The position numbers were made by a program, and so were the translations under genes. Below are positions 1 to 5,883 of a stretch of DNA of 12,007 nt, in pieces (position 1 is the stretch's first letter; each line of letters opens with the position of its first letter). The notes beneath the pieces are model-generated. The model was not told the DNA's origin and did no database searches. It worked only from the letters and a program-made list of their open reading frames with translations. Source of the stretch: CAZUZD01 sp964624465 (GTDB lineage: Bacteria > Planctomycetota > Planctomycetia > Isosphaerales > Isosphaeraceae); NCBI GenBank assembly GCA_964624465.1, contig CAZUZD010000189.1:1-12007 (forward strand), given 5' to 3'.

Positions 1-100
1 GGGGTGGGGGGGGGGGGGGGGGGGTGGGCCCCGGGGGGGGGGGGGGCCGGGCGGGGGGCGGGGGGGGGGGGCTCGGGGGGGGGGGGGGGTTGGGTGGGGC
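1..100. repeat. G-homopolymer low-complexity tract
   Basis: The first 100 bases are nearly all G, with runs of up to about 20 broken by single T or C bases. No other part of the window looks like this. Read on the minus strand it would extend the partial gene there as a polyproline tail. A real Pro-rich C-terminus is possible, but runs this long at a sequence end are typical of a contig edge, with poly-G base-calling or mis-assembly, so the exact sequence should not be trusted. Confidence 0.85.
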
Positions 101-412
101 AACAAGGGGCCGGGTGGGCCGGAGCCGGCCGAAGCTCAGGCCGGGCGGATGCGCCCGCGTGCCGCCGCGCCGGGCCGGCAGCGAGTGGCGGTCGTCATCG
201 TCGTCGTCGTCCTCGCCGTCCCAGACCTCGTCAAGCCGCTCTTCGAGCGGCTGCGGGCGGTCACCGGGCTCGGCCGGCACCACCTGGGGCTCGGCCGCTC
301 GCACGCCCGACTCCGGCCCGACCGTCGCCACGGCCGGCACACCCGCCGGCCGCGCATCGGGCGCGGCGACGACGGCGAGCAGGACCACGAGCCAGGTCAG
401 GCGAAAGGTCAA
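1..412 (-). CDS. Secreted acidic/Pro-rich protein of unknown function, C-terminus cut off by the window edge
   Basis: Not recognised. The minus frame is open from a TTG at 412 to base 1, about 137 residues. The TTG is preceded by GGAG at a spacing of 8 (complement of 421-424), which fixes this start. The N-terminus reads MTFRLTWLVVLLAVVAAPDA (TTG as Met), a good Sec signal peptide with likely cleavage around residues 17-24, so the product is probably exported. The mature part is low-complexity: PQPLEERLDEVWDGE, then seven consecutive Asp (about residues 68-74), then an Arg/Pro-rich stretch. From about residue 105 it runs into the suspect G tract, read as polyproline, so the C-terminus is unreliable. 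It lies 91 bases downstream of the 504-950 gene on the same strand and may be co-transcribed with it. The Asp run could bind divalent cations, but that is a guess. Confidence 0.5.
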   Translation of the reverse strand, partial: MTFRLTWLVVLLAVVAAPDARPAGVPAVATVGPESGVRAAEPQVVPAEPGDRPQPLEERLDEVWDGEDDDDDDDRHSLPARRGGTRAHPPGLSFGRLRPTRPLVAPPNPPPPPSPPPPPPARPPPPPGPTPPPPPPP

Positions 413-503
413 CGCGCGGGCTCCGAAAGGAAACGAGCGGGGGGGCGGGTTCGCCCGGAGGCCGGGCCGGACGAGCGTGGTGGTTCGAGGGGACAGGGGC
501 CCC

Positions 504-950
504 TCAGCCGAGGCGATCCAGGACGTTGATCGGTCCGCTCGCCCACGGGTCCTGCCCGCGGGTCCGACGGCCGCTGAGGCTCAGCCGCTCCAGGGCCTCG
601 ATGGCATCGACGCCGGGCCGCTCCTGATGGGAGAGGCTCAGCTCGGCCATCGAGCGGTCGGCGGCCACCCGGTCGGCATCCGCCCCGGACCCGTCCCCGG
701 CCGGCTCGTCCGACCACCACAGGTCGTGGTCGTCGGCCGCTGCGGGCCGGTCGTGATCCGGGTCGTCGCCGAGGGCCGGCAGCCCCAGGGCGAAGGCGTT
801 CAGCGTGGCGGAAGAACGGTTCGGGGTCACGGCCAGCGCGGGAGCCACCAGGGCCCGGGCAGCCGTCGTGGCCGACCCGAGGAGAAGGCGAAGGCGCCGG
901 AGCAAGTGCGAGAGTGCACCACCCACGGCACGAGGGGGATCCGTCACCAT
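504..950 (-). CDS. Hypothetical protein, 148 aa
   Basis: Not recognised. The ORF starts with ATG (948-950 complement) and ends with INVLDRLG. Residues 14-45 are rich in Leu/Ala/Arg (HLLRRLRLLLGS, then TTAARALVAPALAV), an amphipathic or weakly hydrophobic segment that is not a clear signal peptide. Residues 62-100 are strongly acidic (GDDPDHD, AADDHDLWWSDE). The C-terminal third (ELSLSHQERPGVDAIEALERLSLSGR) could be helical. No catalytic motif is visible and no good Shine-Dalgarno precedes the ATG, so the true start could differ. Overlapping frames in this GC-rich stretch are also open, but their translations are Arg/Pro/Gly-dominated. This frame has the more balanced composition and sits upstream of the signal-peptide gene on the same strand, which favours it. 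A membrane-surface or cytoplasmic role cannot be decided. Confidence 0.5.
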   Translation of the reverse strand: MVTDPPRAVGGALSHLLRRLRLLLGSATTAARALVAPALAVTPNRSSATLNAFALGLPALGDDPDHDRPAAADDHDLWWSDEPAGDGSGADADRVAADRSMAELSLSHQERPGVDAIEALERLSLSGRRTRGQDPWASGPINVLDRLG

Positions 951-1144
951 GGGAGCGGAACCTGGCTTCTGGGAGCGGAGAAGGACAGGCCGGTCGTCGC
1001 GGGGCGTCCGCTGTCAAGCCGCCACACCCCGCCATCGTCAACCTAATCGATATCGGCCAACGCGAACAGCGAAAAGCCAGGATTCCAGGCAAGTCTCCGA
1101 TCCGGGTGCTGCCCCAGCCCCCCACCGCGGCCCGCGCGGTCCGA

Positions 1145-1174
1145 TTGACCCGCGCGCCCGCCGGGCCTTAGGCT
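1145..1174 (+). promoter_or_regulatory. Candidate sigma-70-type promoter for nadE
   Basis: TTGACC (1145-1150) matches 5 of 6 bases of the -35 consensus. An 18-base spacer follows, then TAGGCT (1169-1174), a poor -10 box that keeps only the TA...T positions. Transcription would start near 1181, giving an untranslated leader of about 88 bases before the nadE ATG. The rest of the 951-1268 gap between the divergent genes holds no convincing ORF. Confidence 0.25.
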
Positions 1175-1268
1175 GGACCCTCCCCGGATCGGCCACCGAC
1201 CGGGCCGCCCGACTCCGCAGGCGCGCCCGGTCCTGCGGGCCCGGCCCGGCAAGGGAGAGACTCCTGCG

Positions 1269-3362
1269 ATGGCGAACCAGCAGGCCCACGTGGCCGTGGC
1301 CTCGGTCAACCAGACGGTCGGCGACTGGGCGGGCAACGAGGCCCGCGTCCGCCAGGTCATCGACGCCGCCCGCGCCGACGGCGTCAAGCTCCTGCTGCTG
1401 CCCGAGATGTGCCTGTCCGGCTACAGCCTCGGCGACCGCCTGCTCCGCATGGGCACCGCCGAGCGCTCCTGGGACCGCCTGCTGAGCCTGGCCGACGCCA
1501 CCGCCGGCATGGCCGTCGCCGTCGGGCTCCCCTTGCTCTTCGAGGGCGTCCTCTTCAACGCCATGGGCCTGCTCGCCGACGGCCAGCTCGTCGGCCTCGT
1601 CGCCAAGGAAAATCTCGCCACCGGCGACGTCGAGTACGAGAACCGCTACTTCTCCCCCTGGACCCACGGCCGCGTGGTCAGCTACCGCGGCCCCACGCCC
1701 GGCGGCAGCGGCGTCGAGGTCCCGCTCGGCACCCAGCTCTTCGAGCTGCCGGGGCTGGGCACCGTCGCGTTCGAGATCTGCGAGGACGCCTGGAAGGGCA
1801 TCCGCCCCGGCTCGTTCTTCGCCCTCTCGGGCGCGGAGATCCTGCTGAACCCGTCGGCGTCGTGGTTCAGCATCGGCAAGCACCAGACCCGCCGGCGGAT
1901 GGTGCGGCAGATCAGCCGCGAGGACCACTGCGTCTATCTGTACACCTCGCTGCTGGGCTGCGACTCCACGAGACTCGTCTTCGACGGCAGCCTGTTCGTC
2001 GCCGTCAACGGCCGCATCGACGCCGAGGGCCGCCGGTTCGTCTTCGACCGCGACTGGGAGCTCCTCCATCGCGTCGTCGACCTGGGCGAGGTCCGCCACG
2101 CCCGCATGGAGGAGGGCTCCTGGCGCGACCAGCTCGGCCGGGTCAACGCCGGGCTGATCGGCAAGGCGCCCCCGGTCGTGCGGGTCCGCGGCGACTTCGG
2201 CACCGACCAGGCCGCCCCCCCGCCGCCCCCCTACTGGCTGCCGCCCGAGCCCTCGCACCCCGACCCCTCATTGGCCTACCTCGAGCAGGGGGCGCTGAAG
2301 GGCCGCACCATCACCGAGCGCGACCTGAACCACCTGGAGCTGGAGCTCGCCCTGGCGATCGCCCTGCGCGATTACACCCGCAAGTCCGGCATCAAGACCT
2401 GCTGCCTGGCGCTCTCCGGCGGCCGCGACAGCGCCATGGTCGCCCTGCTCGTGCGGCAGATGGTCCGCTACGGATACCCCGAGCTGTCCCTCGACGAGGT
2501 CCGCCGCAAGGTCGGGGAGGGCCTGGTGTGCGCCTACCTGGCCACCGAGAACTCCGGCCTCGCCACCCGCACCGCCGCGCGGGCCGGCGCCGACGAGATC
2601 GGCGCCACCTTCTACGACGGGGCCATCCAGCGCGCCCTCGACGCCGCCGAGGAGACCGTCGGGCAGCTCACCGGCCTGACCATGAGCTGGTCCAACCCCG
2701 CGCACGACATCCCGCTCCAGAACATCCAGGCCCGCCTCCGCGGCATGCTGATCTGGACCGTCGCCAACCTGCACAATGCGCTCTTGCTGGTGACCAGCAA
2801 CAAGAGCGAGGCGGCCGTCGGCTACACGACCATGGACGGCGACACCAGCGGCGGTCTGGCCCCGATCGCCGACGTGCCCAAGAGCCTGGTCAAGCTCTAC
2901 CTCGCCTGGGCCCGCCAGTTCCACGGCCTGGAGGGCTTCGCGAAGGTCGACGTCATGGACGCCTCCGCCGAGCTCCGCCCCCGCACCCCCGGCGGCGTCG
3001 AGCAGACCGACGAGGCCGACCTGATGCCGTTCCCCGTGCTCGACCAGCTCATGTACGCCTTCGTCCAGCTCGGCCTCGCCCCCGCCGACATCCTCCGCCG
3101 CTTCTGGCCCGCCTTACGTTCCTACTACCACGACGACCCCGCGCAGCTCGCCGCCGCCATCCGCAAGTTCGTCCGCCTGTTCTGCTTCGCCCAGTGGAAG
3201 CGCGAGCGGTTCGCCATCAGCTTCCGCGTCACCGCCTTCGACCTCGACCCCAAGACCGGCTTCCGCTTCCCCCCCGTGCAGGCCCCCTTCACCGAGGAGC
3301 TCGCCGAGATGGACCGCCTCGTCGCCGACGTCCAGGCCGGCCGCGCCACGTTGCCGGGGTAA
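1269..3362 (+). CDS. nadE: Glutamine-dependent NAD+ synthase (EC 6.3.5.1)
   Basis: Catalyses the last step of NAD biosynthesis: deamido-NAD+ is adenylated by ATP and amidated with ammonia channelled from glutamine. At 697 aa it has the two-domain length of the glutaminase-linked form. The N-terminal nitrilase-fold glutaminase (about residues 5-275) shows the Glu-Lys-Cys triad: E46 in LLLLPEMCLSGY, K113 in VAKENLATGD, and C171 in FEICEDAW. A Pro-rich linker (316-331) leads to the C-terminal synthetase domain, with the ATP PP-loop SGGRDS at 383-388, IQARLRG at 485-491, and TSNKSEAAVGYTTMDGD with DVPKS at 509-539 for substrate and Mg binding. AGGGAGAG lies 8-10 bases before the ATG and sets the start. 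The middle residue of the PP-loop is Arg, where a small or hydrophobic residue is common, and the SNKSE motif has Ser where Gly is usual. The fold and all catalytic residues appear intact. Cytosolic. Confidence 0.97.
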   Translation: MANQQAHVAVASVNQTVGDWAGNEARVRQVIDAARADGVKLLLLPEMCLSGYSLGDRLLRMGTAERSWDRLLSLADATAGMAVAVGLPLLFEGVLFNAMGLLADGQLVGLVAKENLATGDVEYENRYFSPWTHGRVVSYRGPTPGGSGVEVPLGTQLFELPGLGTVAFEICEDAWKGIRPGSFFALSGAEILLNPSASWFSIGKHQTRRRMVRQISREDHCVYLYTSLLGCDSTRLVFDGSLFVAVNGRIDAEGRRFVFDRDWELLHRVVDLGEVRHARMEEGSWRDQLGRVNAGLIGKAPPVVRVRGDFGTDQAAPPPPPYWLPPEPSHPDPSLAYLEQGALKGRTITERDLNHLELELALAIALRDYTRKSGIKTCCLALSGGRDSAMVALLVRQMVRYGYPELSLDEVRRKVGEGLVCAYLATENSGLATRTAARAGADEIGATFYDGAIQRALDAAEETVGQLTGLTMSWSNPAHDIPLQNIQARLRGMLIWTVANLHNALLLVTSNKSEAAVGYTTMDGDTSGGLAPIADVPKSLVKLYLAWARQFHGLEGFAKVDVMDASAELRPRTPGGVEQTDEADLMPFPVLDQLMYAFVQLGLAPADILRRFWPALRSYYHDDPAQLAAAIRKFVRLFCFAQWKRERFAISFRVTAFDLDPKTGFRFPPVQAPFTEELAEMDRLVADVQAGRATLPG

Positions 3363-3369
3363 GCCCGCC

Positions 3370-3597
3370 ATGAAGTTCAGCAGCAACACTCTGCACGAGC
3401 CAGAAATCACGCTGCCGCTGCCGTTCCCGATCAAGCTCATCGTGGAATACCGGCCCGGGGGCGTTCTGGTCGACCACGCCGAGATCGTGGTCTCCACCGA
3501 TCCCGAAGCCGTCGCTGACGAGATCGTCCGGGCCAAGGCATGGGACCTCTGGCTCGGCTATCGGCCGTCCGACGTGTGGGTCGACGGTTGCATGTGA
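3370..3597 (+). CDS. Small hypothetical protein, 75 aa
   Basis: Not recognised. It starts at ATG 3370, only 7 bases after the nadE stop codon, so it is probably translated from the nadE mRNA. The sequence is well balanced and protein-like: an N-terminal beta-rich half (EITLPLPFPIKLIVEYRPGG, VLVDHAEIVVST), a helix (DPEAVADEIVRAKAWDLWLG), then a short tail ending in VWVDGCM. It has no signal peptide or membrane segment, so it is probably cytosolic, and no catalytic motif is visible. Ribosome binding could use GGGGTAAG, which overlaps the nadE stop. Proximity alone does not show a link to NAD metabolism. A REP hairpin begins 31 bases after its stop and may end the transcript. Confidence 0.7.
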   Translation: MKFSSNTLHEPEITLPLPFPIKLIVEYRPGGVLVDHAEIVVSTDPEAVADEIVRAKAWDLWLGYRPSDVWVDGCM

Positions 3598-3627
3598 CCA
3601 CGACCGCCACGGCGGGTGGGCCTGAAC

Positions 3628-3664
3628 GGGTGGCTGGGGTCTCGACTCCTGGTCGAGACCCCGG
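3628..3664 (+). repeat. REP element 1 (intact)
   Basis: Head GGGTGGCT, then a perfect 11-bp stem: GGGGTCTCGAC (3636-3646), loop TCCTG (3647-3651), and GTCGAGACCCC (3652-3662). It is identical over 37 bases to element 2 at 3768, and similarity continues into the next ten bases (7 of 10 match). It lies 31 bases after the stop of the 75-aa gene and could act as its terminator or 3' stabiliser. Confidence 0.92.
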
Positions 3665-3693
3665 AGCATTGGCCTGTGACGTCAATCGGCACC

Positions 3694-3720
3694 GGGGTCC
3701 GAGGCCGGACGCCAGCCACC
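3694..3720 (-). repeat. REP element, diverged stem
   Basis: On the minus strand, head GGTGGCT (3720-3714) is followed by GGCGTCCG, loop GCCT, and CGGACCCC (down to 3694). The stem is 8 bp with one G-G mismatch (3696/3711). The head is identical to the intact copies while the stem sequence differs, so the head is the more conserved part. Its orientation is opposite to the elements on either side. Confidence 0.65.
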
Positions 3721-3730
3721 CCAGAAATCG

Positions 3731-3747
3731 CTGGGCCCCAGCCATCC
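3731..3747 (-). repeat. REP fragment
   Basis: The complement of 3736-3747 reads GGATGGCTGGGG, a head plus the start of a stem with GATGG in place of GTGG. CTGGG (3731-3735) follows but cannot make a full hairpin. The same head variant recurs at 5338. It looks like a truncated or decayed copy. Confidence 0.45.
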
Positions 3748-3767
3748 GGGATGGTCTCGGCGCTCAA

Positions 3768-3804
3768 GGGTGGCTGGGGTCTCGACTCCTGGTCGAGACC
3801 CCGG
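3768..3804 (+). repeat. REP element 2 (intact)
   Basis: An exact 37-base copy of element 1, exactly 140 bases downstream: stem arms 3776-3786 and 3792-3802 around loop TCCTG. It ends 51 bases before the transposase start, so the hairpin forms in any read-through RNA just upstream of the transposase coding region. Confidence 0.92.
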
Positions 3805-3820
3805 CGCAATGGCTCAGGCC

Positions 3821-3853
3821 TTGCCACCGACGTCCGAACGCGTAGCCTATAAA
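3821..3853 (+). promoter_or_regulatory. Possible promoter of the RAYT gene
   Basis: TTGCCA (3821-3826) could be a -35 box. With a 16-base spacer the -10 would be TAGCCT (3843-3848), putting the RNA start within a few bases of the ATG at 3856. A better-looking TATAAA (3848-3853) sits only 2 bases before the ATG, with a 21-base spacer from the -35, and would start transcription after it. Either way there is no room for a Shine-Dalgarno, which suggests a leaderless or weakly translated gene. Confidence 0.25.
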
Positions 3854-3855
3854 AC

Positions 3856-4431
3856 ATGGACTACCGTCATCGAATTCAACGGCGTCGCAACTTTGATGAG
3901 CCCGGGCACGCCCACGAACTGACGTTCTCCTGCTATCGCGGGTATCGCTTCCTCGGGGCGGAGCGGACCTGCAAATGGCTCGCCCAAGCGATCGAACAGG
4001 CCAGGGCCCGGCAGCACTTTGCACTCTGGGCGTTCGTCTTCATGCCCGAGCACGTCCACCTGGTAATCCATCCCCGTCAGCCCGACGGCACGGTCGCAGC
4101 CCTCCTGAAGTCGATCAAGCAGCCGGTCGGCCAACGCGCCGTGAAGTATCTGGAGACGTATGCGCCCCGGTGGTTGCCCCGGATCAGCCGGCTGCGTGGT
4201 GAGACCCAGGAACGCCTCTTCTGGCAGTCGGGCGGCGGTTACGACCGGAACATTGAAGCGCCCGTGACCCTGATGGCCATGCTCGACTACGTCCACCAGA
4301 ATCCGGTCCGTCGTGGCCTGGTCGAGCGCGCGGCCGACTGGCGCTGGTCGAGCGCCGGGTGGTACGAGGGCACTCCGACCGTGAGCCTGATCCCCGACCC
4401 GATCCCCCCGGAATGGGTGCCCCCGAGCTGA
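3856..4431 (+). CDS. REP-associated tyrosine transposase (RAYT, Y1/HUH family)
   Basis: A single-strand DNA endonuclease/transposase related to IS200 TnpA, expected to bind and cleave REP hairpins. At 191 aa it has full RAYT length and an intact frame. The HUH metal-binding motif is H66-V-H68 in FVFMPEHVHLVI. The catalytic Tyr is Y145 in MLDYVHQNPVRRGLV, matching the position of Y115 in E. coli YafM/TnpA-REP by motif alignment. The typical LFWQSGGGYDRNI (121-133) and the C-terminal DWRWSSAGWY (161-170) are also present. The N-terminus (YRHRIQRRRNF, then HELTFSCYRGYRFL) is the usual first beta strand with basic residues. No ribosome binding site precedes the ATG. REP copies lie on both sides, which supports the family call. 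It could be a generic Y1 transposase, but the flanking palindromes and motif set favour RAYT. Confidence 0.95.
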   Translation: MDYRHRIQRRRNFDEPGHAHELTFSCYRGYRFLGAERTCKWLAQAIEQARARQHFALWAFVFMPEHVHLVIHPRQPDGTVAALLKSIKQPVGQRAVKYLETYAPRWLPRISRLRGETQERLFWQSGGGYDRNIEAPVTLMAMLDYVHQNPVRRGLVERAADWRWSSAGWYEGTPTVSLIPDPIPPEWVPPS

Positions 4432-4501
4432 CCCGGCAGGCCGAGCCGAGCGAGCCTGGCGATCGGCCCACAGACGTGTTGACCCGGCGGCAGTCGCCGT
4501 C

Positions 4502-4538
4502 CCGGGGTCTCGACCCGGAGTCGAGACCCCAGCCACCC
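4502..4538 (-). repeat. REP element 3 (intact, inverted)
   Basis: On the minus strand: head GGGTGGCT (4538-4531), stem GGGGTCTCGAC (4530-4520), loop TCCGG (4519-4515), and GTCGAGACCCC (4514-4504). The stem is identical to elements 1 and 2, and the loop differs by one base (TCCGG for TCCTG). It sits 70 bases after the transposase stop, its head pointing away from the gene. Confidence 0.92.
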
Positions 4539-4607
4539 GTCCGGAACGAGCCGGGCGATCAGCCGAATCAGGCCATGCAGCAGCGTCAATCTGCACGGCG
4601 GATGGGC

Positions 4608-4641
4608 GGGGTTGCAACTCCTCGTCAGGACCCCAGCCACC
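4608..4641 (-). repeat. REP element 4 (diverged, inverted)
   Basis: On the minus strand: head GGTGGCT, then GGGGTCCTGAC, loop GAGGA, and GTTGCAACCCC (down to 4608). Seven of eleven stem positions still pair (the outer five and the inner two). The head remains perfect. It begins 3 bases after the stop of the minus-strand gene 4645-5175 and may serve as that gene's transcript end. Confidence 0.75.
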
Positions 4642-4644
4642 TTG

Positions 4645-5175
4645 TCAATCGGACTCGTCAGGCTTTCGCCAGAGATACAGGTCCAGATGGACCCGCATCA
4701 TCCCCTGACGCGCAGCCATCCGCGATGCGACGCGCTGGTACAGGTCGCTGTCCGCCTCGGACAATCCCCGGATGGTGGTCCATCGCGGGCAGTCGTTCGG
4801 TGACGTCTCGTGCAGATTCTTGGCCACCAGGGAGTCGAGCGGAACTTCCAGGAGTGGCTCCGCGATTTCCAGCTCGAACGCGCCTCGCAGGTAGTAGTTG
4901 TAGATCGCATCCCGCAGGAAGATGTTGAGGCACTTTCGCGCCAGGCCGAAGGATGCCGCCGGCCCGGGAAGCTGTCCCTGAAGCGCCAGGGTCGCCCGGT
5001 CGAGAGCCGCCCGGTACCGATCGGGGCGGTCGGTGGCGAACTTCGTCAGATTCAGGGTTTCCAGAAAATCACGCGCCGCCTGGACGACGCCATCGCTGCC
5101 TTGCCCCCTGACAGTCGAGGGGCCGATGGCAATTGTGGCGACCCGGCGCTGCATCGATTCGCGGAACGGTTTCAT
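4645..5175 (-). CDS. Conserved-looking hypothetical protein, 176 aa
   Basis: I cannot name a family with confidence. It starts at ATG 5175; no Shine-Dalgarno is evident and the frame closes 5' of the ATG without another good start codon. The protein is soluble and mixed alpha/beta. Residues 20-45 (STVRGQGSDGVVQAARDFLETLNL) look like a start region with a helix. Residues 72-100 (FGLARKCLNIFLRDAIYNYYL) form an amphipathic helix rich in aromatics. Residues 102-122 (LEIAEPLLEVPLDSLVAKNL) may pack against it, and residues 129-168 (CPRWTTIRGLS, then ASRMAARQGMMRVHLDLYLW) end the fold. This is the kind of small protein seen sporadically in accessory regions. It converges on the RAYT gene, with REP copies between them. 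No catalytic signature is seen. Confidence 0.75.
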   Translation of the reverse strand: MKPFRESMQRRVATIAIGPSTVRGQGSDGVVQAARDFLETLNLTKFATDRPDRYRAALDRATLALQGQLPGPAASFGLARKCLNIFLRDAIYNYYLRGAFELEIAEPLLEVPLDSLVAKNLHETSPNDCPRWTTIRGLSEADSDLYQRVASRMAARQGMMRVHLDLYLWRKPDESD

Positions 5176-5337
5176 CGGTCCAGGAGTCTCGAGGGTGGAC
5201 CATGAGGACAGGTCAGAGTCCTCGAATCGATCGGGGTCTTGATAGCGCAGGCCAGGGGCCCGGCCTCATCCGCCCACGTCGGCAAATCGGGCAAGGGTAG
5301 TATGCGACCATTGGATTGAGGTCGGGCCTGGATCTGC

Positions 5338-5369
5338 GGATGGCTGGGGTTGCGAGTGCATTCAGAACC
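5338..5369 (+). repeat. Decayed REP element
   Basis: GGATGGCTGGGG (5338-5349) is the same head variant as the fragment at 3736-3747, and the following TTGCGA resembles the stem arm of element 4 (GGGGTTGCAAC). Only GGTT (5348-5351) and AACC (5366-5369) could still pair. It lies in the 250-base gap between two minus-strand genes. Confidence 0.4.
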
Positions 5370-5424
5370 AGAGGCGGGCCGGTCTGGAGCAGCCCGCTGC
5401 AGGGTGCAACGCGGTGCAGTCCGA

Positions 5425-5883
5425 TCAGGTGTCGTAGTCGCCACTGTCCCAGGGTTCGAAGAAGGCCATGAAATTGCCGGGCTGGAGCTCGATGGCCCAC
5501 GAGTCGTCGTCGTCCTCGGGCGGGCGGGGGACGAGGCCGAAGGTGGTGCCGAAGCGCTCCACGGCGAAGGGGGCGACCTCGATCCGCTCGAAGGTGACCG
5601 CGCCGAGGTCGCGCAGGCGCTGCTCGGTGACCCGGCGCACCTCCGCCTCGTCCACGGTCGCTCGCGGACCGAAGGCGTCAATCTTCGCCTCCAGCAGCGT
5701 GCCCGCCGCGTCGAACAGGTAGAGGGCGACGAACTCGCCGCCGTCGTGGGCACCGACGGAGCTGGCGGACTCGAACGGGTGGGTCAGGAAGAACTGGCGG
5801 CCGTCGGCCGTGCGGCCGACATGCCTGGCGTGATAATCGTCGTGGTTGATCGCGATGAGTTCCGGCGGACCGGCGTCAGCCAT
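5425..5883 (-). CDS. Hypothetical protein, 152 aa
   Basis: Not recognised as a named family. I chose ATG at 5883 (MADAGPPELIAINHDDY); an upstream in-frame TTG at 5910 would add nine residues but is a poorer start. A GGGAGCGGAG stretch lies about 15 bases upstream of the ATG, rather far for a ribosome binding site. The protein is acidic, without a signal peptide or membrane segment. Residues 11-37 (INHDDYHARHVGRTADGRQFFLTHPF) and 48-66 (GGEFVALYLFDAAGTLLEA) look like a small beta-sheet fold. Residues 77-95 are a helix with conserved-looking EAEVRRVTEQRLRDLG, and the C-terminus has a PPEDDDDSWAIELQPGNFMAF segment. The order suggests one compact cytosolic domain. It is transcribed away from the ybdK-like gene across a long gap. 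Confidence 0.75.
   Translation of the reverse strand: MADAGPPELIAINHDDYHARHVGRTADGRQFFLTHPFESASSVGAHDGGEFVALYLFDAAGTLLEAKIDAFGPRATVDEAEVRRVTEQRLRDLGAVTFERIEVAPFAVERFGTTFGLVPRPPEDDDDSWAIELQPGNFMAFFEPWDSGDYDT

Larger units (their letters stand above)
3628..4641. mobile_element. REP/RAYT unit: transposase gene bracketed by REP palindromes
   Basis: One HUH/Y1 transposase gene (3856-4431) is flanked by REP elements. Two plus-oriented copies with identical sequence lie upstream (3628-3664 and 3768-3804), with a degenerate minus-oriented copy and a fragment between them. Two minus-oriented copies lie downstream (4502-4538 and 4608-4641). All share a GGTGGCT-like head next to a hairpin. The head carries GTGG, which fits the GTRG tetranucleotide described for REP elements recognised by RAYTs. 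The bracketing with outward-facing heads resembles the REPtrons described in gammaproteobacteria. No target-site duplication or IS ends are visible, and RAYTs are usually treated as single-copy domesticated genes and not as active insertion sequences. Confidence 0.8.

Noticed and set aside
1409..3373. A long second plus-strand frame inside nadE
   Set aside because: It is the +2 shadow of nadE with highly Arg/Pro-rich composition and no start signal. The NadE frame has all family motifs.
3628..3804. A CRISPR-like reading of the repeats
   Set aside because: Copies change orientation, spacing is irregular, the units are hairpins with a shared head, and no cas gene is present. A REP cluster explains all of this.
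3628..4641. An active IS200-type insertion sequence
   Set aside because: The protein has RAYT-specific motifs and lies with scattered REPs. No defined left and right ends or target-site features were seen.
5213..5311. A 32-residue minus-strand ORF with a CPIC motif (MVAYYPCPICRRGRMRPG)
   Set aside because: Only one Cys pair is present, no ribosome binding site was seen and the C-terminal half is Arg/Pro-rich. It is too weak to call a gene.
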